From positions 868,001 to 932,000 of the forward strand of contig JAIXMG010000011.1 of assembly GCA_025201345.1 (NCBI GenBank): a stretch of 64,000 nucleotides of DNA, given 5' to 3'. The stretch's first letter is position 1, and each line of letters begins with the position of its first letter. Origin of the DNA: Thamnidium elegans (lineage: Eukaryota; Mucoromycota; Mucoromycetes; Mucorales; Mucoraceae). Position numbers and translations under genes: made by a program. Below the pieces are notes generated by a model. The model was given only the letters and a program-made list of their open reading frames with translations, did not search any database and was not told where the DNA came from. Positions 24,393 through 34,271 of this stretch are shown here, piece after piece.

Positions 24393-25228
24393 TGTTGGAA
24401 TTGAAGTAAATTAGACGATAAATTATCGAGATAAAACTTAGAGAAATTTATTAATTAAAAATAAACCTAAGAATTCTGCTAAACTAAATAATAATCCCTT
24501 TTTATACTTCTTGACAACCGTAATCGGTACCTGATCTTATTGTTATGATAGGTTCGGGTCAATATCTAGACTCAACCTTCTCACTTTCAAATATATATAT
24601 TCTACTCTTTCGAATTGACTATAAATATTCTTTGATCCAATCCCCTTGATCGGATAACATGTCCTTCCGGTAATCTCCACCTTGTTCTTAATAATGACAG
24701 GGTGGTCGAATCGTCCTTATTGGATATGTTATGAGTAGGTTGATGAAACGTTCCTTATATTTTATTTATATATTTCTGACTAGAACTTTTTCCCGTATAA
24801 TTATATTTTATATAATTAAAGGATTGTAATTACAAGATATAGAGTATTATTACTGTATATTTGTTTTATTATTATAAAGGAGATATTTTCTATATGTCCT
24901 AGAGTATATTATTTATACTATATTCATATCATTGATGTGAGTTAATGTATTGCTTATAACAATGGGTGTTCCTTTCTTTTATCCAGAGTAGCTAGTTCTG
25001 GATCAAGACCAATGTTATTACAATATCTCTTATCTCGCATTAATGTTATTGGATTAAAATTTTTATATTTTAAGTCAGAAGTAGGAACCGTTTTCACTAG
25101 AAATGTCCGTATTGATTTCGGTGTTTAATAATAATGTATCGGGATGCATTATTATTGAAATATTAGAAGTTTTTATTCACAATATGATTATTATATGTTT
25201 TATATAAATATCAACCTCAAATACGACA
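24393..25228 (-). repeat. Solo LTR-P, copy 1 (836 bp)
   Basis: On the minus strand it starts TGTCGTATTTGAGG and ends AATTCCAACA. It is a near-identical inverted copy of 27481-28317. Its two flanks do not match each other: ACGTT on the piggyBac side, CTTAA on the other. The partner copy shows the reciprocal mismatch. Confidence 0.93.
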
Positions 25229-26559
25229 TTAAGTATAAAAATGATAATATCCTAAAGGATTATTATGATGAAAGTTTTTAAAGGTAAAAATGAGATAAAA
25301 ATGAGATAAGTTTATTTAAGGTAAGAAAATATAATGATATTTATACTAAATAAGTTCGGTAAAGATGTCCTTTGATATTTTATCAAAGAGACCTTGAAAT
25401 ATGATTTGAAGGATATTAATAATATGATAAAAAGTTGTGTAATAATAAATGTTTCAGTTTTCATTCTAGAATAACTGTTGAGGATGCTTATACCATAGTC
25501 ACTTATATCATTATATAATACCGAATATATATCTTTTTTATACATACGTATATCTTTATGTAAATACTTGTAAATAAGACTAGCATGATTGTCCCACATT
25601 ACTTCACCAAGATTTAATATTACAGTTGTAAGCAGTATATGTTTATTTTTCATTATCATTTATTATTATCTTATTAATAGTTTAACATGACAAGAGTATA
25701 TCTTACCTTGCATGAATATAATAATTCTATATCAAGTGAAACTTAATCCAATGGTTACATATCTATCTCAGCTATCAAGAGTAATCCTTTATCCTGTCTC
25801 ACACTGATCCAATAATATGATCAGGAAATCTTTCTAGAAAAAAGAATAACTTGATCGAAATCAATAGAATAATTCAGTAACGAATAATATAATGTAATTG
25901 ATATCAGGAACTTTCCATTATGATTTATATCCTTGTTTTTACTAGATATGTCAATGATATGAATGATACCCATGTTATAATTATCGATACCAAAATACTA
26001 TAAATATAGGTTGAACTTTAGTTTAATCATCTTTGTCTTTTTCTGGAAATAAAACCCCTATACAAAGTTTTCACAATACTTGTATTTGTCTTCCCTTCTT
26101 TTACCTTATACTTTATTACCTTATTATCCCCGTTCTAAACAATAACTGACATCTGTCGTTCTTACATGTGTAAGTGAAATAAAATAATATAAAGGGAGAA
26201 AAAGTGACAGTACCTACATTGAAAATATGTAGTGCACTATAAAAGGTAAAAATAGTGGTAACAGTACCTACATCAAATATATGTAGTACAATAAAAGATA
26301 GAAAGAATAGTTTCAATGCTTACATATGAAGATATGTAGCAGAATATAAAGGGCAAATGTAATAGTAACGTATATAAAAGGGGTCTAAAGTGACGAAAAA
26401 GTGGTAGATAATTCAGGATAATAATAGATATGAAATAGTGTAACAGTAATGAATAGATTTGGTAGAATGTAGGTGACAGCACCAAGAAAGATAATTTAAA
26501 TAAAATAAATAGTAGAAGAATTAAGTACTTGAAGAGTGTGGAAAATTCAGTGCGTAACA
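25229..26559 (-). repeat. 5' part of a Gyp-G LTR (inverted segment)
   Basis: On the minus strand it starts TGTTACGC, right after a purine-rich CGGGAGAATA, parallel to GGGAGCATA then TGTTACG at the Gyp-G LTR start near 61952. It stops at CTTAA next to LTR-P copy 1. The continuation (GATCCCTTGAAT...) is found at 28323, on the other side of LTR-P copy 2. The ORFs on it are hydrophobic noise. Confidence 0.8.
26205..26375. repeat. Three imperfect tandem repeats of about 58 bp inside the Gyp-G LTR
   Basis: Each unit holds a word like CTACAT, a few A/T bases, ATATGTAG, then an A-rich block with TAAAAG or AAAGGG. Units start near 26205, 26255 and 26312. Not seen at the same place in the 61952 LTR. 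Confidence 0.65.
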
Positions 26560-26678
26560 TATTCTCCCGAGTGTGATATTGACGATTATGCTAATAAGAG
26601 TAAATATCAAAAAAAGAAAATAAAGAAAATAAACGTAGAATTTATCAGACTTTAAAAAGGGGTTGTTGTTTTTATTAA

Positions 26679-27480
26679 CAAGTACTTTTCAAATCAGCCC
26701 TATAGGGCCGGTCATGTTTCTAACAATAAATCATGGAGAATGGGGTTTTTATCTATCAAAATATAATATATATATTCAATAAACCTTCAAAAATATTACC
26801 GAACCTTTTTTTCAAATTTTTTTATTCTTGAATTCTTGTTTAATTTACCATTACAATTGAGACATCACAAAAATTAAAATGCCAAAAATTAATTCCATGA
26901 TCTCAGTTGATGCACGCATCTCTGTATCCAAACAGTTTTTAACGCGTACCGAAGTCCCTGGACTTTTAAAAGACAAGTACGACTTCTCTACTCCTGGAAT
27001 TCGTCTTCATGGAGTCATCATTGGTTCCATTACCAGTACCAATGGAGATGTAATGTGGCAGATTGTATTTGATGACCTTCCTGACAGAAACTTTTCTTTC
27101 CCCGGAACTACTATTAAATACGAAGGTCCTAGAAGATCTACTAGATCAGCCACCGTCCATGAACATATTAATTTGGATTACCCAATCGAAGAAGATAGTG
27201 ACAGTAGTGATAATGGTAATGAAGAAGAAGAAATTATTGATATTGCAACTTCAGCTGTAAGTAATGACTGGAGAATGGATCATATAACGATTGACGCTCG
27301 TAACATCAGTCAATCATACAGATCTTTAACTTCGAAGTTCAACCTTTCGAATAAATCAACTGCTTCTCCTGCTGATTTTTTCCTGTTCTTCTTGCCAATG
27401 GATCATATCCGCAACGTTGTTATTCCCAACACTAACGCTCATGCATCCACTGTAATACATAATTGGATCGATATCACGTT
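26679..27480 (+). mobile_element. piggyBac element, 5' half (inverted relative to its 3' half)
   Basis: It starts CAAGTACTTTT next to TTAA (26675-26678), has a CCCTATAGGGCCGG palindromic word 20 bases inside, and ends at ACGTT where LTR-P copy 2 begins. It carries the transposase N-terminal coding part. Confidence 0.88.
26879..27480 (+). pseudogene. piggyBac transposase, N-terminal part
   Basis: 602 coding bases from the ATG at 26879 to the LTR-P junction, about 200 residues. An acidic stretch (EEDSDSSDNGNEEEEIID) lies in the middle, and the end (VIHNWIDITF) leads into TEYMAWMALL on the 3' half, the usual start of the piggyBac DDE fold. Beyond 27480 the ORF runs a few codons into the LTR. 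The break is the LTR insertion followed by inversion, not point decay. Confidence 0.85.
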
Positions 27481-28317
27481 TGTCGTATTTGAGGTTGATA
27501 TTTATATAAAACATATAAATAATCATATTGTGAATAAAAACAAGCTTAATAATAAAAACTTCTAATATTTCAATAATAATGCATCCCGATACATTATTAT
27601 TAAACACCGAAATCAATACGGACATTTCTAGTGAAAACGGTTCCTACTTCTGACTTAAAATATAAAAATTTTAATCCAATAACATTAATGCGAGATAAGA
27701 GATATTGTAATAACATTGGTCTTGATCCAGAACTAGCTACTCTGGATAAAAGAAAGGAACACCCATTGTTATAAGCAATACATTAACTCACATCAATGAT
27801 ATGAATATAGTATAAATAATATACTCTAGGACATATAGAAAATATCTCCTTTATAATAATAAAACAAATATACAGTAATAATACTCTATATCTTGTAATT
27901 ACAATCCTTTAATTATATAAAATATAATTATACGGGAAAAAGTTCTAGTCAGAAATATATAAATAAAATATAAGGAACGTTTCATCAACCTACTCATAAC
28001 ATATCCAATAAGGACGATTCGACCACCCTGTCATTATTAAGAACAAGGTGGAGATTACCGGAAGGACATGTTATCCGATCAAGGGGATTGGATCAAAGAA
28101 TATTTATAGTCAATTCGAAAGAGTAGAATATATATATTTGAAAGTGAGAAGGTTGAGTCTAGATATTGACCCGAACCTATCATAACAATAAGATCAGGTA
28201 CCGATTACGGTTGTCAAGAAGTATAAAAAGGGATTATTATTTAGTTTATTTTTAATTAATAAATTTCTCTAAGTTTTATCTCGATAATTTATCGTCTAAT
28301 TTACTTCAATTCCAACA
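27481..28317 (+). repeat. Solo LTR-P, copy 2 (837 bp)
   Basis: It starts TGTCGTATTTGAGG and ends AATTCCAACA, near-identical to the inverted copy at 24393-25228. Left flank ACGTT (27476-27480), right flank CTTAA (28318-28322). Confidence 0.93.
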
Positions 28318-28544
28318 CTTAAGATCCCTTGAATATATTTATTATTCATTGTATTTCCCCTTTTTATTTTACTTTTCTCTATTATAAACCTTTCAGTTTA
28401 TAATCTCTTTTACAGTTGGACAACTTAAAACCTGGTGCTCACTAAAACTTTTATTTGAACTTTTATATAACAGCTTTACTGTTTATTTAATTTCTATCTC
28501 ATTCTTCATTTTATTTACCACTACAAATAACTCAATTTGTAACA
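28318..28544 (+). repeat. 3' part of the split Gyp-G LTR
   Basis: Begins with the CTTAA duplication and GATCCCTTGAAT, matching 62608-62625, passes TTGGACAACTTAAAACCTGG (compare 62720-62745) and ends TTTGTAACA, the inverted complement of the TGTTAC start of this LTR. Confidence 0.8.
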
Positions 28545-28611
28545 CCAATTTTGGCTAAAAGAATAGTGACAATAGTGACAAAAAAAAATCTTTGGGATGA
28601 TAAAAAGAAAA

Positions 28612-28682
28612 TGCGCGGTCGGGGAATCGAACCCCGGCCCTTCGCGTGGCAGGCGAAGATTATACCACTTAACCAACCGCGC
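28612..28682 (-). tRNA. tG(GCC): tRNA-Gly (anticodon GCC)
   Basis: Minus strand: acceptor GCGCGGT pairs with ACCGCGC. The D-arm contains the A box (GGTTAAGTGGTAT). The anticodon loop reads TGCCACG with GCC, and the T-arm is CCGGGGTTCGATTCCCCG-like, carrying the B box GGTTCGATTCC. There is no intron. It is the only convincing host gene in the right two thirds of the window. A Ty3-type LTR begins nine bases beyond its 5' end. Confidence 0.96.
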
Positions 28683-28691
28683 CGGTGTTAT

Positions 28692-29201
28692 TGTCAATCT
28701 GAAAAAGGCAGATGGGTTGGATGCCCCGGAAGTTAATAGTCCGGACCGCAACAGTCCGGTTTGTCCGGATCAAGATGAAGACCTCATGGATATCCCGGTT
28801 GAAATCGGGCCTAGGCTTAAGAAGACTAAGGTCCAAAAAAGGAAGTTTGTACCATCTATCAAGAATAATCTAAAAAGGAAAAAGGCTAAACAGTAACGAA
28901 TAAATGTCACCTCTTCAAGTATTCAATGTTATTCCTAATTCCTCTTTCCCGAATATTTAACAGATGCACACATTACAAATACTCATTATGATAATCATGC
29001 TACTTATGATTATCATATTACTTTACTATTTATATATTCTTTATTACTAATACCATTATCCCACTTAACTATAAATACCCCTCTTGAATGATTAATAAAA
29101 CATTATCTTCTATTTGACATAACTACTTACTTAATTGATTAACCACTGAGAGTTGAATCAATTACACTTAAATCACTATAAATACTATTACAAAACTTAC
29201 A
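28692..29201 (+). repeat. Diverged solo LTR of Gyp-H
   Basis: It starts TGTCAATCTGAAAAAGG and ends ATTACAAAACTTACA, like the Gyp-H LTR that follows it directly. Despite clear base divergence it keeps the same reading frame of 66-67 codons from its second base, ending in RRKKAKQ-type basic sequence (KRKKAKQ). Left flank GTTAT, right flank TTAT. Confidence 0.88.
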
Positions 29202-29205
29202 TTAT

Positions 29206-29694
29206 TGTCAACCTGAAAATCGCTGATGGTTTGAATGCCCCGGAACTCAACAGTTCGGTCCGAAACAATTCGGCTGGTACGACTACAGCCGAAGACCCTA
29301 TGGACATCCCAGTTAATATCGAGCTCAGACTCAAGAAGACTAAGATCCAGAAAAGGAAGTTTGTGCCATCCGTTAGGAATTACGTAAGAAGGAAAAAGGC
29401 TAAGCAATAATGAATAATGATCACCTCTTCAATATCGCATATCATTACTAAAACCTTTACCGAATATTAAACGGATGCACTTATTATAAATACTTATGAT
29501 TATCACACTACACATTATATATATATCTATTCTTTATTACTAATACTATTATATCGCTTAACTATAAATACCCCCACTCTATAACTAATAAAACATTATC
29601 TTCTATTTGACATAACTACTTACTTAATTGATTAACCACTGAGAGTTGAATCAATTACATTTAAATCACTATAAATACTATTACAAAACTTACA
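29206..29694 (+). repeat. Gyp-H 5' LTR (489 bp)
   Basis: TG...CA ends (TGTCAACCTG ... AACTTACA), matched by the 3' copy from 38255. A TATAAATA-like box occurs in the ACTATAAATACCCCC stretch near 29560. U3 contains an open frame to the TAA at 29410 that is the same frame used by the end of pol in the 3' LTR. Confidence 0.93.
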
Positions 29695-29696
29695 TT

Positions 29697-29708
29697 TGGT
29701 AGCACCAG
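29697..29708 (+). promoter_or_regulatory. Probable primer-binding site of Gyp-H
   Basis: TGGTAGCACCAG starts two bases after the LTR. TGGT complements the universal CCA tRNA 3' end; the rest could pair with an initiator-Met or other tRNA, which cannot be decided here. Confidence 0.65.
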
Positions 29709-29717
29709 TTTCTCAAG

Positions 29718-30656
29718 ATGACAGGAAAAGAAGACTATAACAGCAATAATGAAATGGCTGAACTTATCAAGAGGTTCACTACGGCTATGACTGAAAACAA
29801 ACAAATTAGGGTAAAAGAACCTAATACTTATGATGGTACAAGAGATGCTCTTTTAATTGATGGGTGGTTTAGATCAGTTGAAAGATATGTAAACTTTCAA
29901 GGGTGGAACACTGAAAGAAGCTACTTATTTGGTACTACTCTTTTACGTGATAGAGCTGACGCATGGTTTAGAACCATTGAATTAACTGACGAAGCCCCTA
30001 CTACGTGGTTGGAATTGAAGAGATTAATTACTGAATTTTTTAGGCCTGACAATTCTGTTAGAATTGCTCGTGATCGTTTAGCTGTATTAAAACAGACAGG
30101 TGATCTGGTAACTTATATTAACAATTTTATGGATATTAAATTGGCTATCCCTGGAATGACTGATGATGAAGGTTGTGACAAGTTTGTCCGAGGTTTAATA
30201 AGTAAACAAATGCGTTCTCACATTAGACAATATGAAGCAAATACGTTAAAAGAAGCTATTCATGCCGCCTTAGCTTTTGATAGTGCTCAACATGAAGAAG
30301 ATTCGTTTAATAATTCTACTTCAAACTTACGTCCCAAACAACGAGTGGTTGATGATCCAATGGATCTTGATGCAATTGATGATAGAAATTATCAAAGATC
30401 AAACTCAAGGTTTAACAACAATTACTCTCGTAATCAATCCTCTCCTGGTTATTCCCGTACTCAAAACTCTTCCGGTTACTCTCGCGAAAGAAGCTATCGT
30501 CCTAACAATTATTCTCGTAATAATTCTGGTGGTTCTACTGGTTCTTGTTACTATTGTCATAAAACTGGGCATTTGAAAAGAAATTGTCGAACTAGGTTAT
30601 CAGACATCAAGAGATTAGATGATCAACATTACAAGAAGGATTTTCACTCAACGTAG
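29718..30656 (+). CDS. Gyp-H Gag
   Basis: 312 residues starting 24 bases after the LTR. The retrotrans_gag-like core is visible (RDRADAWFRTIE, TTWLELKRLITEFFRP, YINNFMDIKLAIPGMTD). A Ser/Asn/Arg/Tyr-rich linker follows, then one CCHC zinc knuckle, CYYCHKTGHLKRNC, near residue 286. It forms the particle and packages RNA. Pol follows in the -1 frame. Confidence 0.92.
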   Translation: MTGKEDYNSNNEMAELIKRFTTAMTENKQIRVKEPNTYDGTRDALLIDGWFRSVERYVNFQGWNTERSYLFGTTLLRDRADAWFRTIELTDEAPTTWLELKRLITEFFRPDNSVRIARDRLAVLKQTGDLVTYINNFMDIKLAIPGMTDDEGCDKFVRGLISKQMRSHIRQYEANTLKEAIHAALAFDSAQHEEDSFNNSTSNLRPKQRVVDDPMDLDAIDDRNYQRSNSRFNNNYSRNQSSPGYSRTQNSSGYSRERSYRPNNYSRNNSGGSTGSCYYCHKTGHLKRNCRTRLSDIKRLDDQHYKKDFHST

Positions 30657-31434
30657 TTGAAGAACAGGAAGTTCAACTACTTGAATCAGATAATGATGAC
30701 AATTTTCCTGATAACAATAAAAATTTAATTGATTTTGACCTCTATTCTAATGCTATTTCACTTGATAGTAACCAATACCCTACACTGACTCCAAACCCTT
30801 TTCCTACTCAAACTATAATTGAAAGTAAATTCCAGACTCAAGATGTAGTTGTTGAAACACTGCCTATTTTATATCCAAAATCACTGAATGATGAATTACA
30901 ATATTTGACTGAATTAAATGCTATTGCCACTACTCTCCCACTTTATCCTGCTTCCTACCATGATCAAAAAATCCAAATTCTCATTGACTCAGGCGCAAGC
31001 GAAAATTATGTGTCTCCTCATGTAATCCAATCCGTACATAACAAACGACTTATTCCCGTGAATAATCGACAAGTTGAAACTGCTAGTGGGAACATATCGC
31101 AAATTGAATACAAGGTTGAAATGGATATTACGTTGAATGGTGTTTGTAACAAGATCACTGCTTTTGTCTTTCCCACCAAGTTTGATCTTATTCTTGGCCG
31201 ATCCTGGTTAAAACAAACACAACCATCTCCTGATTGGGAAAATGATACTTGGTATTTAAATAATGGACGTGTCAAACTACAACCATGCACAAATATAAAA
31301 AAACATTCACATTCTATTCCAAAACTTAGTTACCTTATTAGCCATAAACAAGCTGATCGTATCATAAAAAAAGGTGGCGAAAGTTTCCTCTTTTTTATTA
31401 AATCCAATGATGAGGATGACAAGTATAAAAATCC
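30657..31434 (+). CDS. Gyp-H Pol, N-terminal part: linker and aspartic protease
   Basis: Open in the -1 frame relative to gag; it overlaps the gag end and no start codon is needed. The protease active site is ILIDSGASENYV, with the second-half motif FDLILGRSWL. The frame runs into the Merlin TIR at 31435 and resumes after the second AAAAATCC at 35049, continuing KNPKLQTTEYW. Confidence 0.88.
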
Positions 31435-31455
31435 GGGTCATTATGTATTAAGGTC

Positions 31456-32355
31456 TCACATATTTTCTATAACGTGTTTTTCTAATAAATTTATAAAATT
31501 GTCAATAGATGATTTTTTTATGCTATTAAATGTGTATAGTGGAAATACATAATTACTATTATATATTCTATCACTGGAACATATTTTAAAACTAATTTCT
31601 AAGTTTTTCATAAACCTTGATTTATTTTTATCATAAATTTCATAAATATTATTAATATAGTCTTCCTTAATTTCTTTTTTCATGTGTTTTATATATATAT
31701 CATTAAATAATTTTAATGTATTTCTATTATTTAATTTTATATCTTCAATTAAATGATCTTTTTCATTCTTAGTTATATTAATATAGTTCTTATTTAGTTT
31801 ATTTATTACTTTTATATTTTCTTCATTCTCATTTAATTTATTATAATTTTTTCTATTTTTACTTGTTTTAGATGAGTTTTCATTATAGAATTCTTCTTCC
31901 ATTTCAATATCACTTAAAGTATGTGACTCTTCGCACAGTTCATCTACCTCTTCATCTAATTTATTTTTACATATATTACATATTTCATTATACTCATCTT
32001 CGTCATAATTTTCACAATCTTCATTTTTACATATATCAGGACAAATACATCCATTTTCATTAATTTCAAATCCACAATCTTCGCATATATCAATTTCTTT
32101 ACCATCATCTATATCAATTTCTTTAATATCATCTATATCTAATTCTAATGTATTTATATTATTTAGTCTCTCTTCTAAATGTTTGTTTATTTTATCGTCA
32201 ATATTATTATTTATTTTTTCTTTATTTAATGATTTGTAATAAGTATTTTCTTCTTTTAATTTATTAATTCTTTTTTCTAATTTCATAACTTTAGTTACTA
32301 AATAAATATACTTTTGTTTTTTAATTTTAATGTACAAAGAGTTATAAGAAGGCAT
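31456..32355 (-). CDS. Merlin accessory protein, copy 1 (cysteine-rich, coiled coil)
   Basis: 299 residues. The N-terminal 60 residues look like a coiled coil (VMKLEKRINKLKEENTYYK). A central block has twelve cysteines in pairs (CEDCGF, CICPDIC, CENYDEDEYNEICNICKNKL), probably zinc-binding. A lysine/asparagine-rich linker follows, then a C-terminal block with NNRNTLKLFNDIYIK and KNSRF/KSRFMKNLEISFK. It is paralogous to 44320-45240, especially in the Cys block and C-terminal third. No known domain recognised. The start codon abuts the inserted inverted-repeat element, so the original promoter has been displaced. Confidence 0.8.
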   Translation of the reverse strand: MPSYNSLYIKIKKQKYIYLVTKVMKLEKRINKLKEENTYYKSLNKEKINNNIDDKINKHLEERLNNINTLELDIDDIKEIDIDDGKEIDICEDCGFEINENGCICPDICKNEDCENYDEDEYNEICNICKNKLDEEVDELCEESHTLSDIEMEEEFYNENSSKTSKNRKNYNKLNENEENIKVINKLNKNYINITKNEKDHLIEDIKLNNRNTLKLFNDIYIKHMKKEIKEDYINNIYEIYDKNKSRFMKNLEISFKICSSDRIYNSNYVFPLYTFNSIKKSSIDNFINLLEKHVIENM

Positions 32356-32419
32356 TGGAAAACATTTTGATGCTTCATAAACTTTTATTTTTTATATAAA
32401 TATTTTAGTTTCTATAAAT

Positions 32420-32716
32420 TTATAACTTTTCTAAATTTTCATAATAATCCTTGATAATTTGATCATCATCAAATTCAGATTCCCATATCCAACAATTCTC
32501 ACTTTCGTCATAATCTTTCCATTTTACAAAATATTTTGTTCTTTTTTTATATTTTCTATGATTTAATATTTTCTCAATTTCATAGCTATTATTTTGAGTA
32601 GCAGTAGTTATCGTTTCATCATCAATGCTCATACTATTCATGTTTAATAAGGTATTTAGTAAATTATTTTGTTTTCGCTTCATATTATCAATTCTAAATA
32701 CTTCATAATCTTCCAA
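32420..32716 (-). repeat. Left-arm copy of the chromodomain coding sequence (no start codon)
   Basis: Its 98-codon open frame equals the C-terminus of the transposase at 32759-34168 because it lies in the inverted arm. Its first codon is TTG and nothing upstream on that strand encodes the rest of the protein, so it is part of the arm and not a gene. Confidence 0.85.
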
Positions 32717-32758
32717 ATTATCTAAATTATCATAAATTGAATTATCCTATAATAAAAA

Positions 32759-34168
32759 ATGGATAGACTAATATACGAAGATTTAATAAATATAAAATTA
32801 AGATATTGGAGTTTTTTGGATGAAGAATGGAAAATTAAAGAAGATATTTATAAACATAGAACAAAATTACAGAATGTAAAATTAATCGAGGAAATAAAAT
32901 TAGAGTTATTTGAAAAATTAGGTCCAACACCAATATTTTTCTTTCTGAATGTATTATTTAATAAATATGACTACAAAATGCCATATAGAAACTTAGAGAA
33001 AGGATTACTAATTATATATCATATTATATCTGGCAAGTCTATTAGAGATATGAATGATTATATTCCATATACATCATTTCATGATATATATAAAACTTTT
33101 TGGGAAACAAATTATAATGACTTAAATAGAATTATAACCAATTTATTAGAAAACATGTGTAGTTCTATAATTTCAAGAATAGCAAATGCTGATAAGAATA
33201 ATCCCGAAAATTTTAAACACATAACTCTTTTACTTGATGGTCATGATAGTAGAGTTAACTATACTGATTTATATACAAGAGGAAAAGATATGTATTCTTA
33301 CAAATTTAAAAAGTCTGGTTTTAGAACGCAAGTAATCTGCGATATAAATAATATCATACTGTTTGTATCAGAAAGTTTACCCTGTAAGAAATATAATGAT
33401 GGAAGTATGTTTTTAAAAATGAAATTAGAATTAAAATTAAATGAAAACGATTGTATTGCAGTTGACGGTGGATATAATCTTTTTATTGAACAATTCTTAG
33501 AAAATTGTAGTAAGTATGGTAATGAAAGTATTACAAATGATAACTTTATATATCCATATAGAAAGAAGAAGAATATAAATTTAACTGAAAAACAAATTTG
33601 TTTTAATGAAACTTTTGGAAGTTTTAGGAGTAGAATAGAAAATGTATTTGGTAGACTAGGTGATAAATTTAAAAGGTTTGATAATAGTAATAAGGTACTA
33701 AAAATAGATTCTATAAGATTGTATAATTTACAATTAAAACTATCATTTTTATTAAGTAATATACAAACATTTATTAATTTATATAATATTCCAGTATTAC
33801 CACATTTCTCTAATTGGATGTATGACGAGTTTAATTACCCATCAAGTTACGTAGATGATAATTTAGATAATTTGGAAGATTATGAAGTATTTAGAATTGA
33901 TAATATGAAGCGAAAACAAAATAATTTACTAAATACCTTATTAAACATGAATAGTATGAGCATTGATGATGAAACGATAACTACTGCTACTCAAAATAAT
34001 AGCTATGAAATTGAGAAAATATTAAATCATAGAAAATATAAAAAAAGAACAAAATATTTTGTAAAATGGAAAGATTATGACGAAAGTGAGAATTGTTGGA
34101 TATGGGAATCTGAATTTGATGATGATCAAATTATCAAGGATTATTATGAAAATTTAGAAAAGTTATAA
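32759..34168 (+). CDS. DDE_4 (IS5/Harbinger-like) transposase fused to a C-terminal chromodomain
   Basis: 469 residues, intact. N-terminal part about 1-150 helical. Catalytic triad candidates are HITLLLDGHDSRV (D), DCIAVDGGYNLF (D) and SFRSRIENVFGRLGDKF (E), a DDE_4-type arrangement. The last 55 residues form a chromodomain: YEIEKILNHRKYKKRTKYF, VKWKDYDESENCWIWE, with aromatic-cage positions Y, W and W. Chromodomains read methylated histones, so the enzyme may be directed to heterochromatin (inference). Exact superfamily (Harbinger, ISL2EU or another) is undecided. Confidence 0.82.
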   Translation: MDRLIYEDLINIKLRYWSFLDEEWKIKEDIYKHRTKLQNVKLIEEIKLELFEKLGPTPIFFFLNVLFNKYDYKMPYRNLEKGLLIIYHIISGKSIRDMNDYIPYTSFHDIYKTFWETNYNDLNRIITNLLENMCSSIISRIANADKNNPENFKHITLLLDGHDSRVNYTDLYTRGKDMYSYKFKKSGFRTQVICDINNIILFVSESLPCKKYNDGSMFLKMKLELKLNENDCIAVDGGYNLFIEQFLENCSKYGNESITNDNFIYPYRKKKNINLTEKQICFNETFGSFRSRIENVFGRLGDKFKRFDNSNKVLKIDSIRLYNLQLKLSFLLSNIQTFINLYNIPVLPHFSNWMYDEFNYPSSYVDDNLDNLEDYEVFRIDNMKRKQNNLLNTLLNMNSMSIDDETITTATQNNSYEIEKILNHRKYKKRTKYFVKWKDYDESENCWIWESEFDDDQIIKDYYENLEKL

Positions 34169-34271
34169 ATTTATAGAAACTAAAATATTTATATAAAAAA
34201 TAAAAGTTTATGAAGCATCAAAATGTTTTCCTTGATTAATTACTACATAATTTCTATATACAAATAGTGAA

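Larger units (their letters stand above)
32357..34231 (+). mobile_element. DDE transposon with 377-bp terminal inverted repeats that encode a chromodomain
   Basis: Inverted arms at 32357-32733 and 33855-34231 have equal length and appear identical. Ends GGAAAACATTTTGATGC. Possible TSD is TT only. The transposase gene starts between the arms and ends inside the right arm. It is inserted directly at the start codon of the Merlin accessory ORF. Confidence 0.88.

Noticed and set aside
26273..26560. Hydrophobic ORFs at 26273-26560 and 61951-62196 as membrane proteins
   Set aside because: Both start at the Gyp-G LTR boundary and are T-rich LTR sequence; the amino acids are not conserved between copies.
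28597..28896. ORF across the tRNA gene and LTR as a host gene
   Set aside because: It begins in the antisense of the tRNA and its conserved part is the LTR-encoded integrase tail.
32420..32716. Independent chromodomain gene on the minus strand
   Set aside because: It is the left inverted arm of the transposon; no ATG and no promoter context.
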